Shown one piece after another: positions 20,526-31,439 of a DNA stretch of 64,000 bases. Under the pieces are notes generated by a model. That model was not told where the DNA came from, ran no database searches, and saw nothing but the letters and a program-made list of their open reading frames with translations. Source of the stretch: Imbricaverruca yamaguchii (Eukaryota; Arthropoda; Thecostraca; Neoverrucidae). How positions within the stretch are numbered: the first letter of the stretch is position 1; each line of letters starts with the position of its first letter. A program made the translations under genes and the position numbers. The stretch spans positions 507,501-571,500 of the forward strand of contig JAOTOL010001329.1 in NCBI GenBank assembly GCA_034440575.1, read 5' to 3'.

Positions 20526-22335
20526 AACTATGGTGTATGGTCGGCAGATTGTTTGCATGCAGATTAATGTTAGCATGTGCGTTGGCCCCCTGTCAGTTAT
20601 CATATTGTTTCTGTGTGCTGTATGTAATCATGCAATACCGTGCCATTCACCAACTTGTGGACAATTTGGTAATTGCTTGCCCATTGTATCATGGCTAGGC
20701 AGTAGTGGTAGTAGGGTAAGAGGGAGTTTCTAAACACTTAATGCATGAAACAAATTGCTCTACTGCTGCTTTTGTGTGGCCAAACCAGTAATTGTACTGT
20801 TTACTGAATTTCAAAAAAATGAAGATGGTATCCATATTCAGATGGTTCTCTCTATCTAAGTCATCTAACCACTCACATAGAGCTACTTTAAAACATATAA
20901 TTGTTTTGTAGTGTTGTGCCATTTTCTGAACATGAAAATGGTGGTGCAGGATTACTTCACTGTAGCTTTTGTGGTACCAATTATTAGTAGCCACTAAAAA
21001 TACTGGTGTAATTGCAAAAAGATATCAGACCTTAAAATAAATTTTCAGGGAAATATGTACTTTTTAGTTAATATTTGAATTCTTGATATGCCTTTCCAAT
21101 GCAAAGTTGATTGATGTGGTTAAAATGTGACCACCCTCACCTGTACTGTGTGAGATGTGATTTAAGGGTTCATTATTGCAGTTTTGAGTGTTTACAAGTG
21201 ACGTTTTGCACATTTTTTCTTAGGCAAAGCTAAAATGAGGTTGGGATAAGTTAGGCATTTCTTTAGCTTCCTCAATTTTCAAATCGAATTGTTCATGAAT
21301 GTTTTTTTTATTGGAAGCTAATTTGTGTTCCCTTCTGAAAAGAGGCAAGGCTGGAGCTGTCTGAGGTTTTTACAATTTCACCTGCAGAAGAAGATTTGCA
21401 TTTTAGTTGAGGTGGCATTTGAAGAAAAAATTGTAAATGCATGTTTCTGAATGTCATTAAGATGATATGACCATTGTATTCCAGCGCAAATGCATGCTTT
21501 TCAGTTCGTAAGTGAAGTAATGTGAAATGTGTTGCTTTCAGTGGGGTAATTGGTAATGAAGGATAATGTTAAATGTATAAACAGTGCATCCAAACCAATG
21601 TCATCCATTGAATATCTTTGATATCACATATGCAACGATGCTGGTTGAGTTATCACCACAATCCTTCCCCAGTCCAAAACTAACCTACCTCTTTTTCAAG
21701 AAAAACACTTGTTTCTATTCTATCCTACAAATTCCAAAAACCTTCATATTTATATATAAGAAGCCCAAATGAAGACAATTTTTTAGACAGATGTATGGAC
21801 TGAAATTCTTGAAGCTTACTATCAACTTCTTCCCAGTATCCTAAAAATAATTTTCCATAAACTGTGTTGAATGAAGAACAAGGCTACTTGGGAGTAGTGA
21901 AAGATCAAAAGAAGACAGGATAGGCAGTCATGCACGGAAAGCCAAAACCAGGTTTAATTATACCAAAAAAAATGAATACATATATTTGCATGTGGCTATT
22001 TCTAATATTTTTATCATGATATTCCAGCAGAATAATGGCCAGCCCTTTCTACATGGAGTAAGGATAACAGATTCAGCCTAGGATACAAAATTTATGCTTC
22101 AGTCTGCCGCCAGGCGTTGAGGAGGAAGCACGTGTTTGGTGGAGCTACTACATACGAGCTAAGTGTTGCGGAAAAGGACGGTGTACTGGGATAAATTGTG
22201 TATAGATATTTAGCGGTTGCTTCTGAGCGTATATTTCAACAGTTTTTATCAAATAAGTATTTTTGACCAGCAAATTAGGCTATATTAACCCAGGGAGGCT
22301 GCCCAGCGCCATTTTGTTAAGTTCTAAGGGTGTTG
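20526..22335. other. No gene recognised
   Basis: 1.8 kb of AT-rich DNA; ORFs are short and unsupported. The last part, from about 22090, is more GC-balanced and could be the outermost 5' UTR of the CR1 element that follows. Confidence 0.35.
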
Positions 22336-22338
22336 GCT

Positions 22339-22672
22339 GTGTCAATTTGGTGTTTAAGTTTAAGATAGATTTTAAGACTAAGATAGTAGGCATAGCATTA
22401 CACTAGGTATATCTTCATATCCTAGTGTAACTGCAGGATTGTTGGGTGTTGTGGACGGGTACTACAGTGTTTGATTCAGTGGTGTATATTTGTGTGGTGT
22501 GAGCTCTGTAGTGTGTAATTCTAGAGTGTATAATTCTATAGTGTAGGCTTCTGTAGTGAATAAGTTTGTGTCAAATTGGTGTGTAAGTTTAAGATAGATT
22601 TTAGGACTAAAATAGTGGGCATAATTTACAGTAGGTATCTTCATATCTAGTGTAATTATACGGGATTATAGT
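22339..22672 (+). repeat. Tandem 5' UTR monomers of the CR1 element (period about 229 bp)
   Basis: GTAAGTTTAAGATAGATTTTA-type sequence with GTGTCAA.TTGGTGT upstream and ATCTTCATATC.TAGTGTAA downstream occurs at 22339-22440 and at 22568-22672. Between them are short TGTAGTGTGTAATTCT-like subrepeats. Repeated monomers ahead of a LINE ORF1 suggest promoter units. Confidence 0.7.
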
Positions 22673-22808
22673 GTATTGTAGATACTTATAGGCTATATTA
22701 CTGTATTACTGTAGATATATTACAGTAGATACTTGTAGGCTTACAAGCTTACAGTAACTAGACTTAGTACTAAGAGTAGAAAGAAAGAAAAAAAAAACAA
22801 CAACACAA

Positions 22809-23684
22809 ATGGAAGGAGACTGTGGGAATTGTAAGTGTGTGGGAATCATTGGGGACTTGAGTAAGAGGTTAGATATGTTAACGGGGGAGGTGGAGCGCTT
22901 GAAGTGTTTGGTGGCGGGACCCATCATGGGAGGTGCCAGCCAGGCAACTCGGGTGCCCGAGCGGAGGACTGATGGGAGTTCGGATGGCTTAGTCCGGGAT
23001 GGTGGCAGTTGGAAGGTGGCAAGGCGCCATAGCACCCGACTGGCGCTAAGGAAGGTGGACATGGGCGTCCCAATTAAAAATAGGTTTGATGCACTGGAGG
23101 AGAGGGAAGGTAATGATGAGAGGGACGGAGGTGGGGATGACCAGATGGCTGAAGATAGAGATGGAGAGAGAGAGGTTTTAGTCATAGGGGATTCCAGGGT
23201 TCGGTACATGGATCGAACATTTTGTAACAAGAACCCCAGCAGACGGATGCGTGTTTGCTACCCGGGAGCGCAGGTGAAAGATGTTAGGGATAGGCTGGAG
23301 GGAGTAATGAGGGGAAGTGGAGAGGGTGCAACGGTAATTGTGCAGGTTGGAGTTAACGATGTAGGAAAAAATAATACAGAGGAAACAATGAAAGCCTATA
23401 GGGCTTTGATAGGTAGTTTAGCAGGAAGTAGGAAAAGAGGAGTGGTGACATCCATCCTCCCTATGGTCCATGCAAGCATGGAGTGGTATTCGAGGGCCAT
23501 TGGGCTCAATACCAGGGTGGCCAACATTTGTAAGGAGCTTGGGGTGCAGTTCTTGGATTTGTGGGGGGAGTTTTGGGGGAGGACGGAGATGTTTGCTTTA
23601 GATGGATTACATCTGAGCAAGAGAGGAGTGGAACTGCTCAGCAATAGGTATGAGGAGGCTCTCAACAGGAAACAGGGAAACTAG
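22809..23684 (+). CDS. CR1 ORF1 protein with SGNH-esterase domain
   Basis: 291 aa. The N-terminus has closely spaced cysteines (residues 5, 8 and 10) followed by a short helical heptad-like region (about 15-35), a charged linker, then an SGNH/GDSL hydrolase fold. The blocks are GDSR at 127-130 (nucleophile Ser129), YPGA at 151-154, GVND at 181-184 and DGLH at 265-268 (Asp265, His268), so all catalytic blocks are present. Such esterase ORF1 proteins are known in CR1/L2 elements, where they bind RNA or lipid and form the RNP. It starts at an ATG right after an A-rich leader and is intact. ORF2 follows in another frame, opening just before the ORF1 stop. Confidence 0.85.
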   Translation: MEGDCGNCKCVGIIGDLSKRLDMLTGEVERLKCLVAGPIMGGASQATRVPERRTDGSSDGLVRDGGSWKVARRHSTRLALRKVDMGVPIKNRFDALEEREGNDERDGGGDDQMAEDRDGEREVLVIGDSRVRYMDRTFCNKNPSRRMRVCYPGAQVKDVRDRLEGVMRGSGEGATVIVQVGVNDVGKNNTEETMKAYRALIGSLAGSRKRGVVTSILPMVHASMEWYSRAIGLNTRVANICKELGVQFLDLWGEFWGRTEMFALDGLHLSKRGVELLSNRYEEALNRKQGN

Positions 23685-26527
23685 GCAGGACATGGGGGGA
23701 TGTAGCTGATAAAGAGAGAAGCATAGCAAGCAATGGAAGGAATAATTTAGCATGTTTTTATGTCAATGCCAGAAGTGTTAGGAACAAAATTGGGGAACTG
23801 CATGCATATATGTTGTCTGAACAGCTAGATTTGGTGTGCATAACAGAAGCATGGGTTAACGAAAGCATGTTTGGAGACAACTTGCAAGAATTTGAATTGA
23901 CAGGCTACAACATGCATGCCTATCAAAGAGAGGCAAGGATAGGAGGTGGCATTCTCTTGTATGTTAGGCAAGTAATGAAATGTCATTCCATAGAGGATGG
24001 AGTACATAGTGCAGGAGTAGAATCTTTGTGGTTAGATATAATTCTGAAGAATGGAACAAAATTTAGGATTGGGGCATTCTATAGACCTCCAGACCAGAAT
24101 GAAAACACTGACAGGCTGATGCAGGAAGAGATAAGTAGGAGAGTACAGGAGAGAACTATTTTGTTGGGGGATTTCAACATAGCAGGATTGGGAAACAAAA
24201 CAATAGGTGTAAGCAAATCAGAAAGATGTTTCATGGCTTGTTTTGAGGACAATTTCTTCTTTCAAATGATACACGAGCCTACAAGGGAAAATAAAATATT
24301 AGATCTAGTGCTTACTAATGAGGAAAATTTTGTGCAAAATGTTAACGTAGGAGAGACCTTTGGTAATAGTGATCACAACATTATACGCTTCTCATTATAT
24401 GTTGGAAGGGTAGCAACCAACAGAACATTGATTCCGAATTTTACAAAAGGGAATTACAGTGAGTTCAGGAGCTTCCTAAGTGAAATTAATTGGGAAGTCA
24501 TATTGAATGGCTTAGATGCTTATGAAATGTGGACAATGATAAAAGATAAGCTATTTCAGGGTCAGGATAGGTTCATTCCCAGTAGGCAAATTAGATCAAA
24601 CAGGGTTAAGCACCCTTCGTGGCTGACTAGGGAAGTTAAGCAATTACTGGACTCAAAGAAATAAGCATTCAAGAAACTAAAAGATACTAACTCTGGGTTA
24701 AACCTAGAATCATATAGAATAGCTAGAAATAAAGTTAGGAGGTGTGTTAGAGCATCTAAAAGACTTGCTGAAATCAACTTTGCTCGAGAATGTTCAGCAG
24801 GTAATGCTAAGAGATTCTTTAGCTTCTATAAATTTAAGGCTAAAAAGTGTAGTGTAGGACCACTGGAGGTAGATGGGGAAATAGTGGTTGATGATTGCGA
24901 CATTGTGGAATCCCTAAGCAAGCAATTCTCATCAGTCTTCACTAAAGATAATTCTGGTACAATAGGAACATCTGTAGGCCATGCCATGGCAGGTGATATG
25001 CTGGAGGATCTTACAATAACTACAGAAGCCGTAGAGAAGCAGTTGCAGAATATAAAACCTAATAAAGCTTCCGGACCAGATGAAATATATGCTAGGATCT
25101 TAGTAGAGTGTGCTAAAGCTTTAGCAACTCCCCTAGGTATCATTTTCAGGCGATCTATGGAGTATTCAGAAGTACCTGAAGATTGGAGAAATGCAAGTGT
25201 AGTACCAATTTTCAAAAAGGGAAATAGGAAGAGTGTAGGAAACTACAGGCCAGTCAGTTTGACCTCATTAGTTTGCAAAGTACTAGAAAAGCTGGTTAAA
25301 CAGAATGTTCAGATTCATCTTGATAGGCACAACCTTTTAAGGGATACTCAACATGGATTTCGATCTCAAAGGTCTTGTTTAACTAACCTATTGGAGTTCA
25401 TTGAGTATGTTACCAAAGAAGTAGACAATGAAAGCAGGATGGATGTTGTGTACTTGGACTTTAGCAAAGCTTTTGATAAAGTTCCACATGGAAGGTTAAT
25501 TCATCAATTACAACAACATGGGATTGTAGGAAAAGTTCTACATTGGATTGAAGCATGGTTGCAGGGAAGGAAACAAAGGGTAGTATTGAATGGATGTAAA
25601 TCTGGTTGGAAAGATGTTCTGAGTGGAGTGCCACAGGGCTCTGTTCTAGGGCCCCTCCTCTTTATCATCTTTGTGAACAACATTGAAGTAGGGCTGAGGA
25701 ATAGAGTGTTCAAATTTGCTGATGACATCAAGCTGGTAGGAGTGGCTAACAGCAGAGATCAATCTAGTAATATTCAACTAGATTTGGACGACCTAAAAGA
25801 GTGGGCTGATCAATGGCAGATGACTTTCAACTATGATAAGTGTAAGGTTATGCATATAGGGTCTGCAGGCGAGACATTCAGTTATAAAATGGGAGGGAGG
25901 GAACTGGATGTTATTGAAGAGGAAAGGGACTTAGGTGTGTTGGTCTCAAAAGACCTTAAAGCAGAAAAACAATGTATCTCAGCTAGAAATAGGGCACTCA
26001 GAATGCTGGGACTCATTAATAGAAGTGTGAAATATAAGAGCAGGGAAGTCATGAAAAAGCTGTACTTAGCATATGTGCGGCCCCACTTGGAGTACTCTGT
26101 ACAAGCATGGAGCCCCTACCTAGAAAAGGATATAGATATGTTAGAAAGAGTCCAGCGCAAAGCCACTGGACTCGTCAGTGGATTAAGTAACTTAGAATAT
26201 GGAGAAAGGCTTAATGCATTAGATATGTACTCACTCAAGTATAGGAGATTAAGGGGAGACATGATTGAAATGTACAAAATTGTTAGAGGGCTAGATCAGG
26301 TCAATTTGAATGATGCTCTGCAGTTTAGAGTATCCCATAGGGGTCATCAATTCAGGTTAGACAAAATGAGGTGCAGGACAGTTAAACGACAACAGGTCTT
26401 CAGTCAAAGGGTTGTTGACCAATGGAATAGGCTGCCTGCTGATGCAGTGGGGAGTCCCTCATTGAATGTCTTTAAAAGTAGGGTGGATAAATTTTTTAGA
26501 CAGGAAAATGTTGTTTTTGAATTCTAA
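23654..26527 (+). pseudogene. CR1 ORF2: endonuclease plus reverse transcriptase, one nonsense codon
   Basis: One reading frame opens at 23654 and runs to the stop at 26527, interrupted only by TAA at 24662-24664. Endonuclease (about 23750-24450): NARSVRNKIGEL, CITEAW, GDFNIAG, DLVL and SDHN, the APE-type catalytic blocks. RT (about 25050-25900): GPDEIYARIL, VVPIFKKGNRKSVGNYRPVS, DFSKAFDKVPH, GVPQGSVLGPLLF and FADDIKL, then the C-terminal VRPHLEYSVQAWSP. The first in-frame ATG is at 23810, already inside the endonuclease, so the native start is lost or ORF2 is reached by reinitiation from ORF1. If the TAA is real the copy cannot move by itself. Confidence 0.9.
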
Positions 26528-26805
26528 CTTGTGATGCATGGGATATTGAGTATTTTCACTAGCTATATAGGGTATAACATTATGCTAGTATTATGTTGTA
26601 CTATATGGGGTGTACCTAGCAGTGGATTTGGCAACTTCCTTTGCGATGTCATACTGATGAGATTGGCTGTGGTGGCACAGGTGGAGGGATTGCATGGGTT
26701 TGGAATTGATAGGTGTGAACATGTACTTTCTAATATCTTCTAGACAGGCTTGACCCAGATGGGCCCTTGTGGCCCTTATTAAGCCTTAACACTTTATGAC
26801 TTTAT

Positions 26806-27396
26806 GACTTCCATTAACTTAGTTTCCATGTCACGAGGTGAATTAATATACCGTGCACAATTGATGTGAGTGTGTAATTAAGGTACAATGGATCTACCAT
26901 TTCCTTCGTGAATCACGTTCAACATCCAGAATACAATATCAGTAGGTTTTAGATGACCGAACATGAGTATGTTTTAGGAGGTCCAACATCAGTTGTTTAG
27001 GTTAGATTCAGTTAGGATATTTTTGTAATGTGACATCAGTGTTCTTTGTTAGCCACCAAAAACCCCATTTCCCCACATTTTCCATATTTTCCATATTATT
27101 CCATATTCTCCCCACACTTTCCATAACCTCTTACGTCTTATCGCGTGGGGGATTGCATGTACTGTCATTGTCAACATTAGTGTTTTCCTAGTGTTGGGAA
27201 AATCTTAGTTGAATGATGTTAATGTTATTTTTGAGTGAAATTACTTTTTTCTAGATATCAGCACATGAACTTGAACTGCCCATTTGATGAGATTTCATTT
27301 CCCGTTGAAATGAATATCAGCTTCCTTCAAATCACATCAGATAATGATGTGAATTGAACGAATGTTAAATGCTAAACGTGACGGTGGGGGGGGGGA
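26806..27396. other. No gene recognised
   Basis: Flank of the CR1 element, with CCATATTTTCCATATTATT-like simple repeats near 27070-27120 and a G-run at about 27387. Confidence 0.4.
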
Positions 27397-27858
27397 ATGA
27401 TGTGTGGCCTGGTCCATGGCCAGAAAGAAACCAGCGGACCGATCGCTGGGCACCCATTTGCGTATCCCGAAGATGAACCACGAGAAGCGTTCTGGACTCA
27501 CCTCCTAAGCCTTAGCGGCCTGACGGTCCCCACCGAGGAATTCTTCCACACATTCAGAGAGATGGATGCAGCGTTTTGTGTTCACCATGCCCAAGAACCC
27601 AACAATCTCAGCAGACATCCAAAGGTCATTGAAAGTTTCCGCCAGGTGTTGGAATCCAGATTCAATTCCATAGACAAAATATAATTAAGTGCTTTGCGAG
27701 GATCCGGACATTTATTCATCTCGGGCTGGTGAACAAGGTGAACGTCGCCAAGCTCGCAAAATGGCAGCAGCGGAAAGCCGAGCAGTTTGTTCAGCGACTG
27801 CGAAGTATGGGCCGCACTTGGGCAATACTTCACATTCAGATCAGTGTTTGAATCTTTC
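27397..27858 (+). pseudogene. Possible P-element/THAP9-type transposase C-terminal fragment
   Basis: The first segment (27397-27684, 95 aa) has LSLSGLTVPTEEFFHTFREM, similar in kind to the SGGLT.PS block near the end of P-type transposases. After a frameshift a second segment, about 27669-27858, reads NIIKCFARIRTFIHLGLVNK and ends in a Lys/Arg/Gln-rich helix. No catalytic residues are included. The assignment rests on weak motif resemblance; a domesticated or different transposase is possible. Confidence 0.35.
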
Positions 27859-28271
27859 ATTGTTTGGACCTGCCGTTGATCATATAGCAGCATATCAGGA
27901 CTTTCTACACAAATATTACACGAGACTAAACGTACGTGTTGCAGTCGCACCGAGTGTATGTCAAGCTCAACAACTGATATGTGCCTGTGTTTGTGAAGGC
28001 GGTAGAGCGTAGCCTGTAGGTTTACACGTACTCATCGTCCCACTACGGTGTTCGTGAGTAGTCTGTGTATGTATGCATGTCGAGTTGTTCTCAGCCACAG
28101 ATGTCACGATGAGAATGTTCCATCTATTCTTGCCAGTTCGTCCGATTTTATAAGGTGCCAGATATGTACGTACTGTAATGTTAGGTATTGCAATGTATTG
28201 CCGCAATGCAATCTCATTAAGTACCGTGGCTTATCTGCACCTGCTACCGATAACCTCTTATGTCACGCGTT
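27859..28271. other. No feature recognised
   Basis: Short opposing ORFs without recognisable content. Confidence 0.4.
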
Positions 28272-28452
28272 TGGTGGAGCCGCGGTAGCTTAGTCCGTAG
28301 GGTGTTGGGCTCTTGACCGCAAAATTATGGGTTCGAGTCCCGCCACCAGCGGAATTACCGAGTCCATCCGCGACCAATCGGTTTGAGAAGTTGGCGACGC
28401 TATATGGCCTAGCAGTTAATTGCGTCGTAAATGAACCCAAGGTTCTTTTTCT
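28272..28452 (+). mobile_element. tRNA-derived SINE (family A), copy 1
   Basis: The tRNA-like head GCCGCGGTAGCTTAGTCCG leads to box B GGGTTCGAGTCCCGCC. It is followed by a family-specific body CCGCGACCAATCGGTTTGAG, TTGGCGACGCTATATGGCCT and GTCGTAAATGAACC, shared with the copies at 61635 and 62273. Intact box A and box B suggest a Pol III internal promoter. Confidence 0.85.
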
Positions 28453-28754
28453 GCTTCATGTGCCTGCTTCTCCTAATATATGTCTTGCGTTGTGCTTCCC
28501 CAATATGTCGTTTTAATACGCACCCTGTTGGGCGCCGGAATATATATATTCATGTGCGCAAAATGACGAACGCAGTCCATGCGCCAAAAATGCACATTCA
28601 CTTCCACCACAGAGTACACAAGCGAGAAACAATCGGCAGTGGGAGCGACGGCCTTCCCCAATCTTGGCAGTCTCGTCTTTTCCAGATGCATGCTCATCGT
28701 ATTAAAGTCTGATTGATAAACAACTTTTGTTGCCGTATTTATGTCGTGCTGTAC

Positions 28755-29827
28755 TGTAACAAAGCTTCCTCTGGGGGACACTTGGAACACCGAAATACCC
28801 CCCCCCCCGTTCATGTAGCGGCAGGTACCGCGACGGAAGTCGTCGTCGCTGCTAACTCGGCAATCACCGCCCCGGGCTGTCGAGGCCAGTGTCTAGTGTG
28901 ACCCCTCCCCTCCGATCAGGTAACCCCGGCGCCGTCGACCGCCGTCGACCGCCGCGGACGCCGCTGTATCTAATGTCTGACGGAAGTTAACGTGTCGGTG
29001 TCTGACGGTCGGATGTGGCCGTCATGGGTGTATGATGATGTGACAGCCTGTTCTGGGCCGGAGCGCCACAAACTCCCGGCTGCCTGCGTCAGCGTGGTCT
29101 CAGTTTACGAAAACATGTTTGGGGTTAATGTGTGTCGCCAGTCGTAGAGTCGGCCGACCGAGGCCGAGGCTCAGAGGTGTCTGAGCTGACGGAATGTCTG
29201 ATAGACAGTCTGACACGCTGTTGTAGTGCATCGAGTCCGGGCATTGCTCTGGTTAGTTCAGAGCCGCGTGACGATGACGTGTCTCCTGGCGTGTGGCCAA
29301 GGGCGGTTGCCCTGAGAAGCTATATAGCCGCCGAGCGAGACGGATCGCGCTCTCTTCTCTGTTTGAACCTCACCTGACTCTCTCTCTGTCGCTCACTCTG
29401 CGTGGACGCCGCAGGGCGGCTGGCTGTGGTCAGCCGCCCCTGGCTGACTACTGCAGGTATGTCTGGTACTAACTGTTTGTAAACGCTGTATAACTGTCGA
29501 GATGTAAGCTTGTGAGATGGGAGTTAGTATACTTGAAGATCGATCTGTTTGGAAGTTGGAGATTGTGTGTGAACGTTATTAACAAGAGATTGAGATGGTG
29601 CCAGGCTGAGTTTATATGAAGACTTGGATGCAGAGATGTGTGAGACGGCTCAGAGCTCAGAGATGTGAGATCAGAGCTATGAAATTGGAAGCTGCGAGCT
29701 GGTGAAATAATTATACCGGGGTTATCGTAACGCTGAGGTCCATAGTCTATCACGTGCCTATAGAAGTTTACGTCAGACAAAGTGGGGAAATGTCTGAGAA
29801 AGCTCTGGGGAGCAAAACTTCACTACA
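28755..29827 (+). repeat. 5' LTR of the non-coding LTR element
   Basis: 1073 bp, TG...CA ends. It contains GTCGACCGCC repeats near 28935, a TATA-like CTATATAGCC near 29321 before a CTCTTCTCTG initiator-like region, and GA-rich AGCTCAGAGATGTGAG repeats. The C-run near 28800 is longer than in the 3' LTR. Confidence 0.9.
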
Positions 29828-29829
29828 AC

Positions 29830-29846
29830 TGGTCGCCGTGACCCGG
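29830..29846 (+). other. Putative primer-binding site of the non-coding LTR element
   Basis: TGGTCGCCGTGACCCGG starts two bases after the 5' LTR, the expected place and form (TGG...) of a tRNA primer site. I cannot name the tRNA with confidence. Confidence 0.6.
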
Positions 29847-31430
29847 AAAATCTCTACAACTTGGGAGATTTGAGAATTTGAGAAACATATCGTGTTGAAT
29901 TTATCCCCGGAAAACCCTATATCTGATGCGTTCGTGAACTGGGATGAAACAAGTAAATGCCTGAAATTGCCAATAATTCAGGATTGAATCTAATCATGGT
30001 GCCTGAGTCAAAGCAGGTAGCCATCGTTGAGAGCAGCAACTGCTGTCACAAGCTGACTGCTGTACCAGAGGAAGCTGTAGGCTTCAATGAAAATTCACCA
30101 CTGCAGCCGTCTTCACATTTGAAGCCTCCTCAGCCAGTAAACCGTGAGTCCGGGCATTCCCAAAATCCTGCCAAACACCTGTTTGAATTTTGGCCACTAC
30201 TAGAACAGTATTGTATAATTTTATAATATCATTTTGACGTCTGCTGATCTTCGTATGTCGTGCTTGTAACTTATGGTGTGGACTCTGATGTCAAATTGAA
30301 ACATAATTAGTGAAGCTTAATATTTGTCAGAATGATTTTGGAAAATTGTTGCTTCATTAAATACAAATAATTTTAGAAAATTATTACTGGATTAAATAAG
30401 TTGAATCCCAGGCAACAACAGTTATTATTTAAATATGACTTGAGATATGACCTGATGGTTTGAGGAAAAAAATAAAACAATTCTTCAGTGAGTTACAATT
30501 AATTTTGTGAGTTCTTCAATTAATTTAGATGGACAAATAGGTTAACTTAGAATGATATAAAATTGTTCAAATGAAGTTTACATGGAACTGTAGTATTATA
30601 TGGAACACAGATGATCTTTTAAAATAGATGGCACCTACTTAGAAAAATAATTTAATGATAGGAATAGATAAGACTTAAATAGACAGCTATATAAAAATAT
30701 TTTTGGGACTTTAGAAATTCGCCTTGAAGGAAACTTAATAGTCTAGAATTGATTGTCCTTTTCGAGAGTATTTAGTTGAAGAACTTTTATTTGAGGAAAA
30801 TATAATTATTGCCAGTGGGAGGGCATAATTAATTTTCATTGGGTGACACATGTACCCAGATGAAAGAAAATTATTGGGACTACGATTACATCTACATGTG
30901 TGTTTGTGTGTATGTATGTTGGATACGGTGCAAGATGAGTTGATATACTTGAGCATCAAGAGGCTGCTGGACTAGTAGGTCACAGCCTGAACGGATTTCG
31001 GTGCAAGAATGGTTGATTAACCTGAGCACTAAGAAGCTACTTGGCTAGTGGGTCACTTAGCTTGGGTTAAGCCGTTGCTTGAGCTCCTGGGAGAGCTCAG
31101 ACTGAAGCTTGATTAGCCTCTCGGTACTGTCGAGACCTGAGTGTCCAATGACAGAGCAATGTCGTGCTGAGCCACGTTGTTCGGTGAAACACCCGAACGA
31201 GAATGTGAGTAGAGTGTGCTATGAGTAGATTGTGTCTGGAAATCGTTCCCATTGCTCACATTTTTGCATCTTTTTGATGAACCCTGACTGTCCAGGTTAT
31301 ATAATGAGCTTTTGTTTGGAGTGTACTTGTTTTTAGTTGACAGTGCGGACGGGCGCAGTGACGCCACCTATACGGGAACACCGAAGCGCCGGTAGCGGCA
31401 TCAAAGGTGTGAATAACGTGACGTGAATAC
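29847..31430. other. Non-coding interior of the LTR element, left part
   Basis: One ORF (29957-30226, 89 aa, ends EFWPLLEQYCIIL) matches no Gag I know. A two-unit tandem repeat of about 74 bp lies at 30927-31075 (GGTGCAAGA.TGGTTGAT, TTGAGCA..AAGAAGCT, CTAGTGGGTCAC). Otherwise AT-rich without signals. Confidence 0.5.
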
Positions 31431-31439
31431 AGTCACCTG

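Larger units (their letters stand above)
22336..26805 (+). mobile_element. CR1-type LINE, nearly full length
   Basis: Contains a repeated 5' UTR, ORF1, ORF2 with endonuclease and RT, and a 3' UTR ending in GGGCCCTTGTGGCCC and a TTTATGACTTTATGAC tail, the same terminus (complemented) as copies a, b and d. Only one nonsense codon is seen in ORF2. The 5' boundary is uncertain. Confidence 0.9.

Noticed and set aside
22706..23230. 174-aa minus ORF rich in Ser/Pro/Leu
   Set aside because: Shadow of CR1 ORF1, which has clear SGNH motifs.
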